From: Gentiana macrophylla
Lineage: Eukaryota; Streptophyta; Magnoliopsida; Gentianales; Gentianaceae
NCBI GenBank assembly: GCA_026214975.1
Contig: JAOBSW010000449.1
Coordinates: forward strand, 240,742 to 304,741
Direction: 5' to 3'
Length of the DNA: 64,000 nt
A program made the translations under genes and the position numbers. The notes beneath the pieces are model-generated. The model saw nothing but the letters and a program-made list of their open reading frames with translations, did not search any database and was not told the DNA's origin. Positions 20,784 to 31,199 of the stretch are shown here, one piece after another; the first letter of the stretch is position 1; each line of letters begins with the position of its first letter.

Positions 20784-21723
20784 ATGGCGAAGTCCGCTCT
20801 ACTCGTTTTTCTCCTCTCTCCGTCTTCCTCCATCGTGGCGGCGGCGACACCCATCTCTTCCTCTTAGCCTTACTCGCTATCTTCTATCCTCTCCACCACC
20901 TCACCATCTCCGCATCGGCTAATTCTCCTTCCCTCACTTCGAGGGTTTCGATGCCGATGATATTGACGGTGATGAGGAACTCTTATTTTCCACCGAAATT
21001 CCCCTCCGTTCTCCTCCGCCCGCCGACCACTCTTTCTCCCAATGACCCGATCGAGTCTCACCATGGTCCTCCTCCTCCTCATCGGTGCCAACTTCCTTAA
21101 AAACACTACCCCGAATTGAAAGCATTGCTTGCCGTCTTACAGTCTTTTCGAGGAATGGGATGAGGATGAATTTGAAGGCATTCCCGAAACTCCTTCGATT
21201 CCGGATGTTGAATTCATTGGTTACGATGCTACTTGGAGGTGGACCTTAAACTAGAGTCCCAAGTGAAGATGCTTACGCTCATTGTAGATGCTCAAGTCTA
21301 TCAAGTCTTTCACGGTTGAAATTTTGTGTGTATCCTTTTTGATTATGTTCGGTATCAATTATTTCTCGGGAAAAAGGAGAACGAGAATATTGCATTGGCT
21401 TGGGCGGCCAAATTTGCTACTAAAGACACAATTTTCGATAAGAACTTCATTTACTTGGTGTAAGTGAGTCGATGACTCGCCATTGTTAACAAGAAGGCGG
21501 AATGTGTTCAAATTCTATGCTCTTTGGGAGGAGATTTTGCCAAGGGATGTTAGCCACAATGGAATTGAAAAGCCGTCATGACTTGATATCAAGGTTATAC
21601 AATATGGTTGTACCTTGTAAAGATGAGATAACTTTTGAAGTTTATATGAATGATGATGCCATGGATCAGGTTATATTTGCTTTAGCAAGAAAGAAATTAG
21701 CCAAGACAATGCAAAAGGATATT
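20784..21723 (+). pseudogene. Intronless relic of a CCDC47/DUF1682 gene inside the Helitron
   Basis: Translation in shifting frames gives a signal-peptide-like MAKSALLVFLLSPSSS, FEGFDADDIDGDEELLFSTE, a WDEDEFEGIPETP segment, FTVEILCVSFLIMFGINYFS, KKENENIALAWAAKFATKD, and finally GRRFCQGMLATMELKSRHDL with FEVYMNDDAMDQVIFALARK. This is the order in plant homologues of the ER membrane protein CCDC47 (Arabidopsis At5g49945 type, DUF1682), whose animal counterpart works in membrane-protein insertion. The C-terminal third is absent after TMQKDI. Stops (for example in ISSS* at about 20865) and frameshifts kill it. No intron-sized gap interrupts about 300 codons, so it may derive from a processed copy. 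It lies antisense to the host kinase gene. Confidence 0.8.
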
Positions 21724-22830
21724 ATAGCATGTGGAAAAAGTAGAAATTCAAATGGATTTTATGACAAGTAAAGTGACGACGAATGGAGAGTGTGAGGGTG
21801 TAAAGCTTAAAAGACAAGTGTCATGTACCTGTCTTTTGACATTGCAAAGCCGAGTAAGACAAGTGTCATGTATCGATCATCGATACTCATCACGATCTCG
21901 CGATATTGATACTTATACTGCGATCGATCATCGATATTGTGTCCTTAATGCAATAGATAGGCCTAGTTCAAAGGTTAGTTTAATCATCGATTCATTCAAG
22001 CCAGGATTGAGTGAGTAGTGCGAGTTTGTAAATTCGGAAAAGTATGAAATGACTACTTCACATGTCATTCTTGTTCCCAAGCTTGATATTGGATTTTTGT
22101 TTAGAAAGATGTCAATGTTTATATTCGATCATGGGGTAGATCCTTATACCGTATGGGCCGTCATTCGTTCAAGGTTAGTGGTGATAAGCAAGATTTTGAT
22201 TTTTGGGCTAATATGCTTCATGTTGGTTCTAGTTATGCTATTTATTTATTAGATTTGGGGTGCATAGACCTTGCAAAAAAAACCGAATGGAGAGTCCTTT
22301 TGGTGATACTCTGATCGCATCGATCATCTGGCGATCACATCGACATCTGCGTCGACATCGATCGTCTGCGTCATCGATGCTTATCTTGTGTGCCTTAATG
22401 CAATAGATAGGCTAGTTCAAAGGCTTATTGTGTGCCTTGGCGTCTTGAGGTTTTGATCTACATTGTATCATCGTGTAATAGATAGGCCTAGTTCATAGGT
22501 TTCTTGAACTTGTAATTCACAGACCTTTTGAATTCGGGCATGATAATTTAGTTCTTTGAACTAGAATATCCTTCTTATAAATTGGTGATAGTTTAGACCT
22601 TTTCGGACTTGTATTGATCTTCTACGTATTACACTTTTGTTACGATGTACTATTGTACTAAATCATAGTCTGTTGTATTGATCTTCTATGTATTACCTTT
22701 TAGTCTTAATTCAAGTTCGGTTTGTCTAGAATTCGTTTGCGATACTCATCGTCATCGATACTATCGATCACGATACTACGTCATCGATCACGTCATTGTG
22801 TTAGTGTAAATCTTTGCGATTAAATTCGGC
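21724..22830. repeat. Helitron interior with ATCGAT-rich blocks and duplicated segments
   Basis: Three short blocks at about 21885-21945, 22310-22380 and 22740-22800 are packed with GATCGATCATCGAT and related palindromic text. The phrase CTTAATGCAATAGATAGGC occurs at about 21951 and 22394, with a shorter repeat at about 22477, so the region expanded by local duplication. No domain is recognised in the short open frames at 22049-22252. Confidence 0.6.
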
Positions 22831-23130
22831 TTTCAAATACTACATCGAAAAGGTATCAAACTCGGTCTCAAAATGAAGATAAAAAAAAATGAACTTTGGT
22901 GAAACAATTTTGATGATCGGCGTTTAAATCAAAAGTTACGGTCGTTTATAAGAAAAAAAGCGCTCAGGTTAATACAAATTTTTTCGTCTTTCAAAATATA
23001 CGTCGGAAGGGTATCGTGTTTGGGCTCAAATTGAAGAAGAGAAAAAAACATGAATTTTGGTGAAAAATTTCGATGATCGGAGTTGTAAATCAAAAGTTAC
23101 GGATGTTTGAAAAAAAAAAAAAAAAAAAAA
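22830..23130. repeat. Two tandem copies of a 150-bp unit
   Basis: The unit runs from TTTCAAAATA.TACGTCG to AAATCAAAAGTTACGG and occurs at about 22833-22946 and 22993-23107. Both copies keep GAACTTTGGTGAAA / GAATTTTGGTGAAA and GATGATCGG. The second ends in a 24-base A run. Confidence 0.75.
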
Positions 23131-23249
23131 AAAAGCAGATCAAAAGCAGGTTCAAAACGATTGTACTAATGTATAATATATAGCTAGGACGCTTGGCGAG
23201 GTAGTTTTGTCTTCTTTGAAAATGTTTGTCTTTTTGCAACTAAAAAAGG

Positions 23250-25080
23250 AGAGTGTGTCTATTTATTTATTTTGTGTCAAAAAAAGGACTTTTGCCTCTT
23301 TACCTCTTTAGTTATTTCTCAAAATATAATTTAATTTCTGAATATTTTGTATCAATGGAGGACTCTAATTTGTACGGAATGATTTTTTTCTTAACATATT
23401 TGAATTTATTTATGTTTCATATAATTAATTTAAAATAGTTTTAGAGGATTATTTTCTTCTGGCATATATGAAATTGTTTTTTAAAATGTAATTTAATGTA
23501 AACATACTTCACATTGAATGACATACTTATTTAATCTAAAAACATTCGCATTACACCGCAAACATTTGAATTAAGCAATTCTTGAAAATATGATTGATTG
23601 TATGAATATTTGGCATTAAATGGAGTGTCTATGTTGTAGGAAATGACTTTAATATAAGAATATTTTGAATTAATTGGCAAACATGAATTAATTTTCTGTT
23701 AGAATATATTTGGCATTACATTAGGTGGCTAATTTTTAGGGGAAGAAATTAATGTAATAATATTTCGTATTAATAGGAACATTTAAATATAGTTATTTTT
23801 TAAAACATAATTTAAGTTACGAATATTTCGTAATGAAGCGGATGCTAATTTGTAGAGAATGATTTTTTTATTGGCATATTTGAATTTAGATATTTTTCAT
23901 AAAATTAATTTAGTTTATTTTTAGGAAATTATTTTCCTTTGCAATAATTGAATTTATCTTTTTCTCAAAATGTAATTTAATGTAAGAATATTTCACATTG
24001 AAGGACATATTTGCATTTAGTTGTTTTTAAAATGTAATTTAATATAAGAATATTTGGCATTAAATGAGGTAGCTAATTTGTATGGAATGAGTTTGATACA
24101 AGAATATTTTGCATTAATTGTCGAATTTCAATTTAGTTATGAATGACATAGTTGCATTTAGTTATTTTTTAAAATGTAATTTAATATAAGAATATTTAGC
24201 ATTAAATGAGTTAGATAATTTGTAAGAGATGTATTTAATATAATAATATTTTGCATTAAATGAAAATTTTCAATTTAGTTAATTTGCGAAATGTAATTTA
24301 TTGTAAGAATATTTGGTATTAATGTAGGGCGCTAATTTGTAGATGATGGTTGTTTATTTTTTTTGACACATTTGAACTTCGTTATTTTTCATAAAATTAT
24401 GGGATGATTTTCCTTTGTCATATTTGAATTTATCTTTTTTTCAAATTTAATTTAATTTAATAATATTTCGCATTGAATGCCATATTTGAATTTAGTTCAT
24501 TTTTTTTTGAAGGGGAATTTAGTTATTTTTCTAAATGAAATTTAATGTAATAATATTTGACATTAAATGTGTTGACTAATTATTAGGAGATTAGTTTAAT
24601 GTAAGAATATTTCGTATTAATTGGCATATTTGATTTTAGTTATTTTACAAATGTTACTTAATGTAATACATTTTGTATTAAAGGAGGACGCGAATTCGTA
24701 AGGGTTATTTTTTTCTTGACGTATTTGAATTTAGTTATTTTTCATTTAGAGTATGATTTTCGTTTGGCATATTTGAATTCATAGGGGTTTTTTTTCTTGA
24801 CATATATGAATTTAGTTATTTTAAAAATATAATTTAATGTGAGAATATTTTTCATTAAATGAGGTTGCTAATTTTAGGGGATGGGTTTAATTTAAGAATA
24901 TTTTGTATTAATTGACATAATTGAATTTAGTTATTTTTCAAAATTTAATTTAATGTAAGATTATATTGTACATGAGGACACAAATTTGGAGGGGGTAACA
25001 TATTTGAATTTAGTATTTTTCTTAAAATTAATTTAATATAGTTTTAGAGGATTAAAAAAGGAATGAAATTTTCATGGTTA
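23250..25080. repeat. Satellite-like degenerate tandem array
   Basis: About 1.8 kb built from recurring AT-rich blocks: TTTGAATTTAGTTATTTTTC, AAAATGTAATTTAATGTAAG, AATATTTGGCATTAAATGAG and GCTAATTTGTAGGGGATG. They recur in the same order about every 90-200 bases, at least ten times, with variable loss of sub-blocks. It is noncoding and confined to the Helitron. Confidence 0.8.
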
Positions 25081-26080
25081 GTTGGCCTAAAACACACTAT
25101 CACCGGAAAATAGAAAGAAATATGTAAAAGCTTTTACATGAATAAAGAAATGTTTTCAACAAACTAAAGATAATAATTCAAAAAATCTGAATCATTTTGT
25201 ATTGTAACTCTTACCTTAATGCAACACCACGACATACGAATCACTCCTCATTTCTGCTAAAGCGAGATCACAAAATACTAGGATCTAGGTTTGAGATCAT
25301 GACGACATATAAAATTCTTCCTAAATGAAAACTTTTGAATACATCAATTCTTCTATAGAAAAACAATAATAAAAAAAAAAAAACAAAAACACCCAAAAAA
25401 ACACAACGAGACGGTGTAAAGGTTGAAAAAAATTAGAATGGTAAAACAGAAGTTTTGGAAATTTGAATAGTACCTTTGCATCAAAACGTGACCAAATATA
25501 TTCACTTGATAAGCTTCATTTCTTTTACACCGCCGTTCATTCTAAAAATTAAATGACAGCAACTAAAAAAAATTACGGGAAAAAGTAAATTAGTTCATAA
25601 ATAAAACGACGTACCACATCCCATCAATTTGTTTGAAGACCGGAATAATCAGATGACGCCTAAAATTGAAAGGATTAAGAGGTAGGTAATGAGGAGTAGA
25701 AGATGAAAGATTGCGCAAATTAGGATATGAGACTGAGATGAAGATGAGAGATATATGCCAAGAGCAAGATTGATGATGAAGATTGATTTTGAAAAAGAAT
25801 ATGAAAATAAGAATAATAAGGTTTTTGCTAAATTTTTATAGGAGAATTTATTTATATTTGTAGTTTTTGAAAGAATGTAAGATGCTTCTCTCCAAAAAAA
25901 AATATAAGATGGTGTAGTTATTTTGGAGTGATTGTAGGAGAGAGTTAATATTGTATTTTATTTACACATGTGTTGATTTCTTTTTTTTAACATGCCTATT
26001 AAATACCGGGTTTGGAGCAGATACAAGCGGGTATAAACCGGGTTTGGATCAAATCAATTTTAAATCCCTTCCCTTTTATA
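25081..26080. other. Helitron 5' interior, unassigned
   Basis: Noncoding. Near the Helitron 5' end (26010-26055) ACCGGGTTTGGAGCAGATAC and ACCGGGTTTGGATCAAATC form a short direct repeat about 35 bases apart. I see no gene or transposase. Confidence 0.4.
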
Positions 26081-26081
26081 T

Positions 26082-26082
<1 letters not shown>

Positions 26083-26142
<60 letters not shown>
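26083..26142. repeat. (AT)n microsatellite at the Helitron 5' end
   Basis: About 29 AT units directly inside the Helitron terminus. They are an expansion of the usual TCTATATAT start. Confidence 0.95.
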
Positions 26143-26145
<3 letters not shown>

Positions 26146-26245
26146 TATTATATTATAAAATTGTAATAATTAATAAATAGGGAGAAACACTTATTATATT
26201 ATTAAATTGTAATTATTATTATAATTAATAATAAATAGGAAGAAA
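26146..26245. repeat. Right part of host repeat copy B (empty site for LINE B)
   Basis: Reads TATTATATTATAAAATTGTA, then AATAAATAGGGAGAAACAC and GTAATTATTATTATAATTAA uninterrupted. This is the pre-insertion target of LINE B seen at 16040-16050 and 18847-18857. Confidence 0.85.
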
Positions 26246-26403
26246 CACTTTTTAAAGAAAACAAACTCACACTTTTAATATAGTAAAGATAAAGATAAAG
26301 ATAGAGATAGAGATAGAGATATATATGCGGCCTTACCTTGGAAACATACAGCATATATGTAAATTTAATTTGGGATTGAGTCTATGAATGTTATTTTCAG
26401 TAC

Positions 26404-26514
26404 CTTCACGTCTGCGCCGCCTTCGCCTTCGTATCATCACACAGCACCAACAGAGTAGTAAAATTGATGTAGGCACAATTGCTATCAAAATAAACGCCAA
26501 CCGTAGGAGTGAAA
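26404..26514 (-). CDS. S-domain receptor kinase, transmembrane exon 2
   Basis: A 111-bp exon with acceptor TATGCAG at 26515-26516 and donor GAAG|GTACTG. It encodes SLLRLAFILIAIVPTSILLL then CWCCVMI, a single membrane span, and a stop-transfer run of eight arginines with one E (RRRRRRR.RE). Phase 1 in and phase 1 out agree with the exons on both sides: CAA T|TT TCA upstream and GAA G|CA CAG downstream. A longer reading into the intron would add codons ending in a stop (CMFPR*), so the GTACTG donor is preferred over the GTAAGG at about 26336. Confidence 0.82.
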
Positions 26515-26659
26515 CTGCATAAATAAATCGAACAAATATACTAATAATGAGACGTGATTCCACTGGAACATTTCGAATGTCATGTTCCCTATGCAGTATG
26601 CACTATATATAAATGATAGGTAAATTAATATACTTGAAAAAAAAAAAAAAGTAAAGAAT

Positions 26660-26890
26660 CCTAATACATCCGTCCCAAAATGTAAGTCTATTTGGGGTTT
26701 TTCTCACAGAATAAAAAAGTTGGTTAAAATGATTATTTGTCATTAATTTTGATGAAAAAAATTAAAATGACCTTAGACTGTTATTTAATGCAAGACAATG
26801 AAAAGTGGACAGCTATATAATAAATAAGGGGTAAAAGGAAAAAAAAAAATAATAAATATTTTATTGGTTATCTGAATGAACTTATATTAA
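26660..26890. mobile_element. Stowaway-like MITE remnant in intron 1
   Basis: Begins TACATCCGTCCCAAAATGTAAG, the usual Stowaway-type terminus, within the 407-bp first intron (26515-26921). The other terminus is degraded (CTTATATTAATAGAC). Confidence 0.4.
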
Positions 26891-26921
26891 TAGACTAAAC
26901 CAAAAAACTAAACGGACTTAC

Positions 26922-28124
26922 ATTGGTATTCGGTGCCAGATGGATCTTCTATAAATTGAGAATCCAAAACATACTGGTGTTCGGTGCCAGATGGATCTTC
27001 TACAAAATGCATATGTATATATTTATCATTATTTACCCATGTGGTGCATCCAACTCCGTTACTCTGCGAGATAAATCCCAAGCAGTTGCAATTGTTCCAG
27101 CATTTTTCCATACATTCGTTTAGATTAATGCTTGAATTATCATCAGAAATACTCGTACCACCAATCCAGAATCCTATTTTCCACTGGAAGCTATCGCTTT
27201 GGCCTCGACAGCCAGGCAATGTAGAAACCACGCACCCGTCATCACTTGAATATCCATAGCAAAATTTCGCGCCAACATTAGGCGTGTACCTTCCATCATC
27301 GAATTGCCCGTCGGGATTTAACCGGAGCTTGTATTCGTTTGTCTGTAAAGTAACAGACATGCCTGAAGGATCAGAAATCAGGCTCAGATAGTAAGAAGGC
27401 AGGTCAGTAGAGCTATAAAAGGAGTCCAAAAATCGAAAAGTTCCATTCTTCCATGGACCACTGGCCCAGTAAAGCACTCCACGCCGATAGATTAGTAACT
27501 GTGGTGAATTCTGATCTCGTTCCAAGCTCAGAGTGAAAGCACCTGAGGCCCCCAGAACCTGATCCGATAACCAAGAAGTCAGTGTCCAGTTCTGCTTTGT
27601 CGTGAGGTTATATCCAAGTTTCATACCAGATATCAGTATGTCAATCGGATGATCGAAACTCTGCCATAATGTCGGTTCAACTCATCATAAACAACAAAAT
27701 TGCCAGAATCTTCCAACACAGCTCTCGTCTTGTTGCCTGAACCAACCTGATTATAAAAGATATTGAACAAAGTGGTACCCCTGCCATTGACAACTTTGAG
27801 AGTTCCTGAGTCTTCTATCTTTAGTACTACTCCATCCTCGACTTTTAGTATGGGCATGTTGCGATTCGCAACCCATACTATCCGATTATTAACTGTGTAC
27901 CATATTCCGAGGTAAGTCGAATTAGAAGAATGAATGAATTGGGAAAATCCAAGAGTGAAGTTTCCACCGGCTGATACAAGGGCTGAAGTAGTGTTCACTT
28001 GATCACCTGGGATAAGTACATCTGTTGACGCAACAGGATGATGAAATACAAATTGGTACAAGTTTATGGACAAAATGATGAACAGGATCGAATTGAGAGA
28101 TCCCATTTTCTTGTTGAATGTCAT
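26922..28124 (-). CDS. S-domain receptor kinase, ectodomain exon 1 (one frameshift)
   Basis: This 1203-bp exon encodes a signal peptide (MGSLNSILFIILSINLYQF region), a mannose-type B-lectin domain (PGDQVNTTSALVSAGGNFTL, LGIWYTVNN, RIVWVANRNMP), the S-locus glycoprotein region (GPWKNGTFRFLDSF) and a PAN-like tail (NLNECMEKCWNNCNCLGFIS). There is no EGF module, as in CES101-type receptors. At about 27681 a single base is missing: the frame passes from GNFVVYDELN to TLWQSFDHPIDIL. Exons total 2447 bases, one short of 816 codons, so the frameshift is the only coding lesion in this model. The PAN end carries a 17-residue tandem duplication (FVEDPSGTE / FIEDPSGTE). The product would be a plasma-membrane receptor; its ligand is unknown. 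Either a recent pseudogene or a base-calling error. Confidence 0.9.
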
Positions 28125-28666
28125 GCAGTTCCAGCTATGATTTTTTTTTTTAATTCATTATTTTTAATATAAAACATTTTAGAACTCATTATTTCATTAG
28201 TCTCCTCTGAAAGTCTCCTCAAGTGGCACGGCATGGCAGGTCAAGCGGACTTTCCTACCGTAGGCCTTTTTTTTTTTTTTTTTTGAGGGGACCGTAGGCA
28301 TATATAAAAGTCTTGATTCACACCTGTTCTAGCGCTCCAAACATAAAATTGTAGGAGCATGGGAATAAAAGGACCCTTAAAAAAAGAATATAAAAGGGGA
28401 CAAAGATAAGAAATAAAAGGGCCCTTAAAAAAAAAAAGATAAAAGAGAAATGACAGAGATATTTCCCTTAAATGTATATCATTTTTATACTCAATAAAAT
28501 TTGAAATTTAGAAGTCGGAAGAATGAAATAAAAAACAAAATGAAAAAAAGGACAAGAAAAAAAAATAATGGTTGAGAAGAATAGCAGCGTGCATGTTACT
28601 ACATGTGGTTGTAGCGACGTGTAATGTAGCGTACGATAACGAACAGGCGCATTTTGTCCTTCTCAA
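28125..28666 (-). promoter_or_regulatory. Upstream region of the receptor kinase gene
   Basis: The first 200 bases upstream of the ATG hold GTCTCCTC direct repeats and GGCACGGCATGG...GCGGACTTTCCTACC (28196-28260). Related copies lie at 46968-47010 and 48650-48760. Beyond 28340 the region is A-rich and cut off by the CACTA element 540 bp from the ATG. A TATATA stretch at 28300 is a weak core-promoter candidate. Confidence 0.4.
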
Positions 28667-28679
28667 CACTACAAAAAAA

Positions 28680-29100
28680 CAGCAGTTTTGCGACGGAAGA
28701 TTACCGTCGCAAACAAAAGAATTATTCGTCGCAAACCATAGTTTGCGACGGATTTTCTGACGATTTTTCTTTGTCGCATTTTTTTTAGTCATAAAACCCC
28801 AGTTTTGCGACGGATAAAACCGTCGCAAATTGTTTGCGACGGAGTTTCTGACGGATAATTACCGTATTTTATTTTATTTTTAATTATAATTTCCGTCGCA
28901 AAAATGTATAGTCCGTCGCAAATAACAAATAGCGACGGAAATATTCCGTCGCAAACATGTAAAATTTCGTCGCAAAAAATGTATAATCCGTCGCAACTTA
29001 TTTTTATTAAATAATTTATTTATTTTTAGATATTTTCATATCCGTCGCAAATACCATATTGCGACGGATATATTCCGTCGCAAAAATAAATTAAGCAGAA
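28680..29100. repeat. CACTA left subterminal repeats
   Basis: At least fifteen copies, in both orientations, of TTTGCGACGG or CCGTCGCAAA and one-base variants. In known CACTA elements the DNA-binding transposase subunit recognises such subterminal repeats. Confidence 0.9.
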
Positions 29101-29449
29101 AATTATGGTTTTTTTTGCGGCGACCGGCCAAACCACATTGCGCAAAGCAGCCTTAATTTTCCCGGTAGCATTACAATTGCTACGGCTATATCAACAACAA
29201 CAATATAAGCGGAATACGATATCAAGGGGATATGTCAAAAATACGTCAGCGGGAAATGTCAAAAATGAATAAAACGATATGTCAAAGGGGATACGATAAG
29301 CCAAAATAAATAAAAATGTATCAAAACAATGTCACCCAGATCGGACCGGTGTACTACTAAACCCACGTCACCTCCTCCAGGTCCGTGATCGAATGGTCAT
29401 CTACTGTGTCGCCTCGTACCGGGTTGCATCCTCCGGAGGATCTCGCTTT

Positions 29450-30540
29450 GGCTTTGGGTAATCACGCCTCCCATCTGCGCTAGTCTGTCATCTGGCGCTC
29501 GACGTCTCTCTCTCTAGCTCCTCCAACCTCGCTTTGGGTTTCTGCATGAGTCATGCGTCTCTCGCCATCTCCTGGGTGAGGCGGGTGATTATGCCGAGAG
29601 TATGTCTCGGCGGATGAGTGTCGGCGGTGGCGAACTGTCGTAGTACATGGAGGCGGTGACCCCATGCCAAAAACTCTCCCTTAGCATCGTAACCACCCCG
29701 TAACCGTAATAAAGACGCGACAAATCGGCGACAGGGTGTCAGTTGCGTCTCTGGGCTTCGCGCTTATGCCGAGGTGAAGGCGTCTGCAAAGTATGATATA
29801 AATTTGTTAGTAACAATAATTACATGATATATATATAATGTATATATAATATTTAGAATACATAACGTACCATGATTTTCTCAAACTTCCTCGAGGCGAA
29901 GTTGCCCGACTTCTTCTTCTTGAACTACTCACGGATCACCGCCCGATAGGGCTCCTCTATTGTCCTCCATGGCCCGGCGAAATCGATAACGCCGCGTCGC
30001 CCATAGCATGTGTCGGGGATCTTCCTTCCTCACCGGATCGAAGCTCGGTTTAGCTTCTTTTCGCAGATGTTTCCTGGAACGCCTATTCCGACATAAGATA
30101 AACAAGTTAGTACATACATACATATATATATATATATAACAAGTATTGTTAATTAAATATTGAATAATTGCTTACGGGACTCCCAATCCACTCCTCGAAC
30201 TGACGGAGAATATCCGGGGTCATCCAAAGCCGAGCACGGGGGTTTGTTTGAGCCCGATACATATAATCACGGACCCTGTTGATAGCATACCGCTCAAAAG
30301 CTTCCCTAACCAGGCGCTCGTGGCGTAACTCGAAGCTGAAATGACCCTGCAACATAGTTATATATATGTTATATGTATAGTTATAATTATAGTTATATTT
30401 ATATATACTTATATTTATATGAGCAGCGTACCCTAAATCGTTCCACCACCTATCCTGCTTTGCTCTGGTGGCATTATGCCACGTGGTGGCAAAAGTGTTT
30501 GAAAGCTCAGAATGCAAGCTACAAACGCGCATATTTCAGA
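29450..30540 (-). pseudogene. CACTA internal coding relic (Transposase_24-like)
   Basis: Three minus-strand open segments look like pieces of one spliced or broken gene. The first (from about 30532) has HSELSNTFATTWHNATRAKQ, RWWNDLG, then HFSFELRHERLVREAFERYA and LWMTPDILRQFEEWIGSP. The second (30090-29930) has RNRRSRKHLRKEAKPSFDP. The third (29665-29480) is arginine-, histidine- and proline-rich. The W-rich start followed by a basic NRRSRK segment resembles the plant transposase Transposase_24 (PF03004) ORF carried by CACTA elements. The (TA)-rich stretches at 30120-30150 and 30360-30420 look like intron remnants. Call made from pattern only. Confidence 0.35.
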
Positions 30541-31199
30541 TCTCATTTTCATCCATCACACATCACACACCATGTCAAACAAAAGCGCATCGGATATTGA
30601 AAATCATTTCTGATTTACGATGTGGTTTTGTGTCGAACTTTGAGTACCCTATACTACTTGGAATGAGCTGAATTTTTGATGTGTTATATATTGCATATAG
30701 GGGTACATTTTTCATTGAGAAACCATTCTGGTTTGAGGCCTTTATAATAGTTAAAAGTTGGTCACAAACTGCTTAGTCAAAACTGTCGTCGTTGGGAGCT
30801 AATTAGGGTGTGTGGTGTTTTTGAATGTCGGGTTGAAGCCCAAGCGAGTGAAACATAAGCAAGACCTGTTTCCCGAGGGTAAGAGATGCTCGGATAATGA
30901 GCCTCAATAACAACACAATATTTGACAAGAGCAAAGAACCAACAAGCGAAAAATCACACACACAACAAAAGCGAATAATTCAATCTTTAAATCACCCAAT
31001 AATCCAACCTTAGAACACCGCGAATTCCACAACAAGAAAATTTAGCATCGCTTAATTGATGCAATCAAAGGACCATTTGTTTCATTATTTACGTGAAGTG
31101 TATACGACTAAATCTGATAAATGCAACCAAAAAAAAATTGAATCTAAATAACTTAAACATGAGCATACCCGGTTGTTGTGCTATTATTGGTGGGGCGCC

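Larger units (their letters stand above)
19312..26145 (-). mobile_element. Non-autonomous Helitron, 6.8 kb
   Basis: Read on the minus strand it starts TCTATATATATAT (26145) after a host A and ends with the hairpin CCCGCGCAATGCACGGG, then TTATTGA and CTAG (19312), before a host T. This is the Helitron signature: 5' TC, 3' hairpin plus CTRR, insertion between A and T, no target duplication. Removing it rejoins host copy B so that it matches copy A apart from one TATAT repeat unit. No Rep/helicase gene is present, so it is non-autonomous. Its cargo is listed separately. Confidence 0.78.
10722..26403 (-). other. Giant intron of the receptor kinase gene
   Basis: The donor GAAG|GTACTG (exon end 26404) and the acceptor TTACAG|CACAGG (exon start 10721) bracket 15,682 bases. 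Joining them gives GAA GCA CAG GAA with no frame change and creates the expected juxtamembrane sequence [13 protein letters not shown]. The intron contains two LINEs, a MITE, a Helitron and a tandem duplication, each listed separately. Most CES101-type genes have introns of about 100 bases here (family knowledge). Confidence 0.8.

Noticed and set aside
23253..23438. Short hydrophobic open frame
   Set aside because: Lies in the AT-rich satellite-like array; F/L/Y richness follows from composition.
26333..26403. TM exon extending to the GTAAGG donor at 26336
   Set aside because: The extension gives phase 2 and, when joined to 10721, an immediate stop; the GTACTG donor joins correctly.
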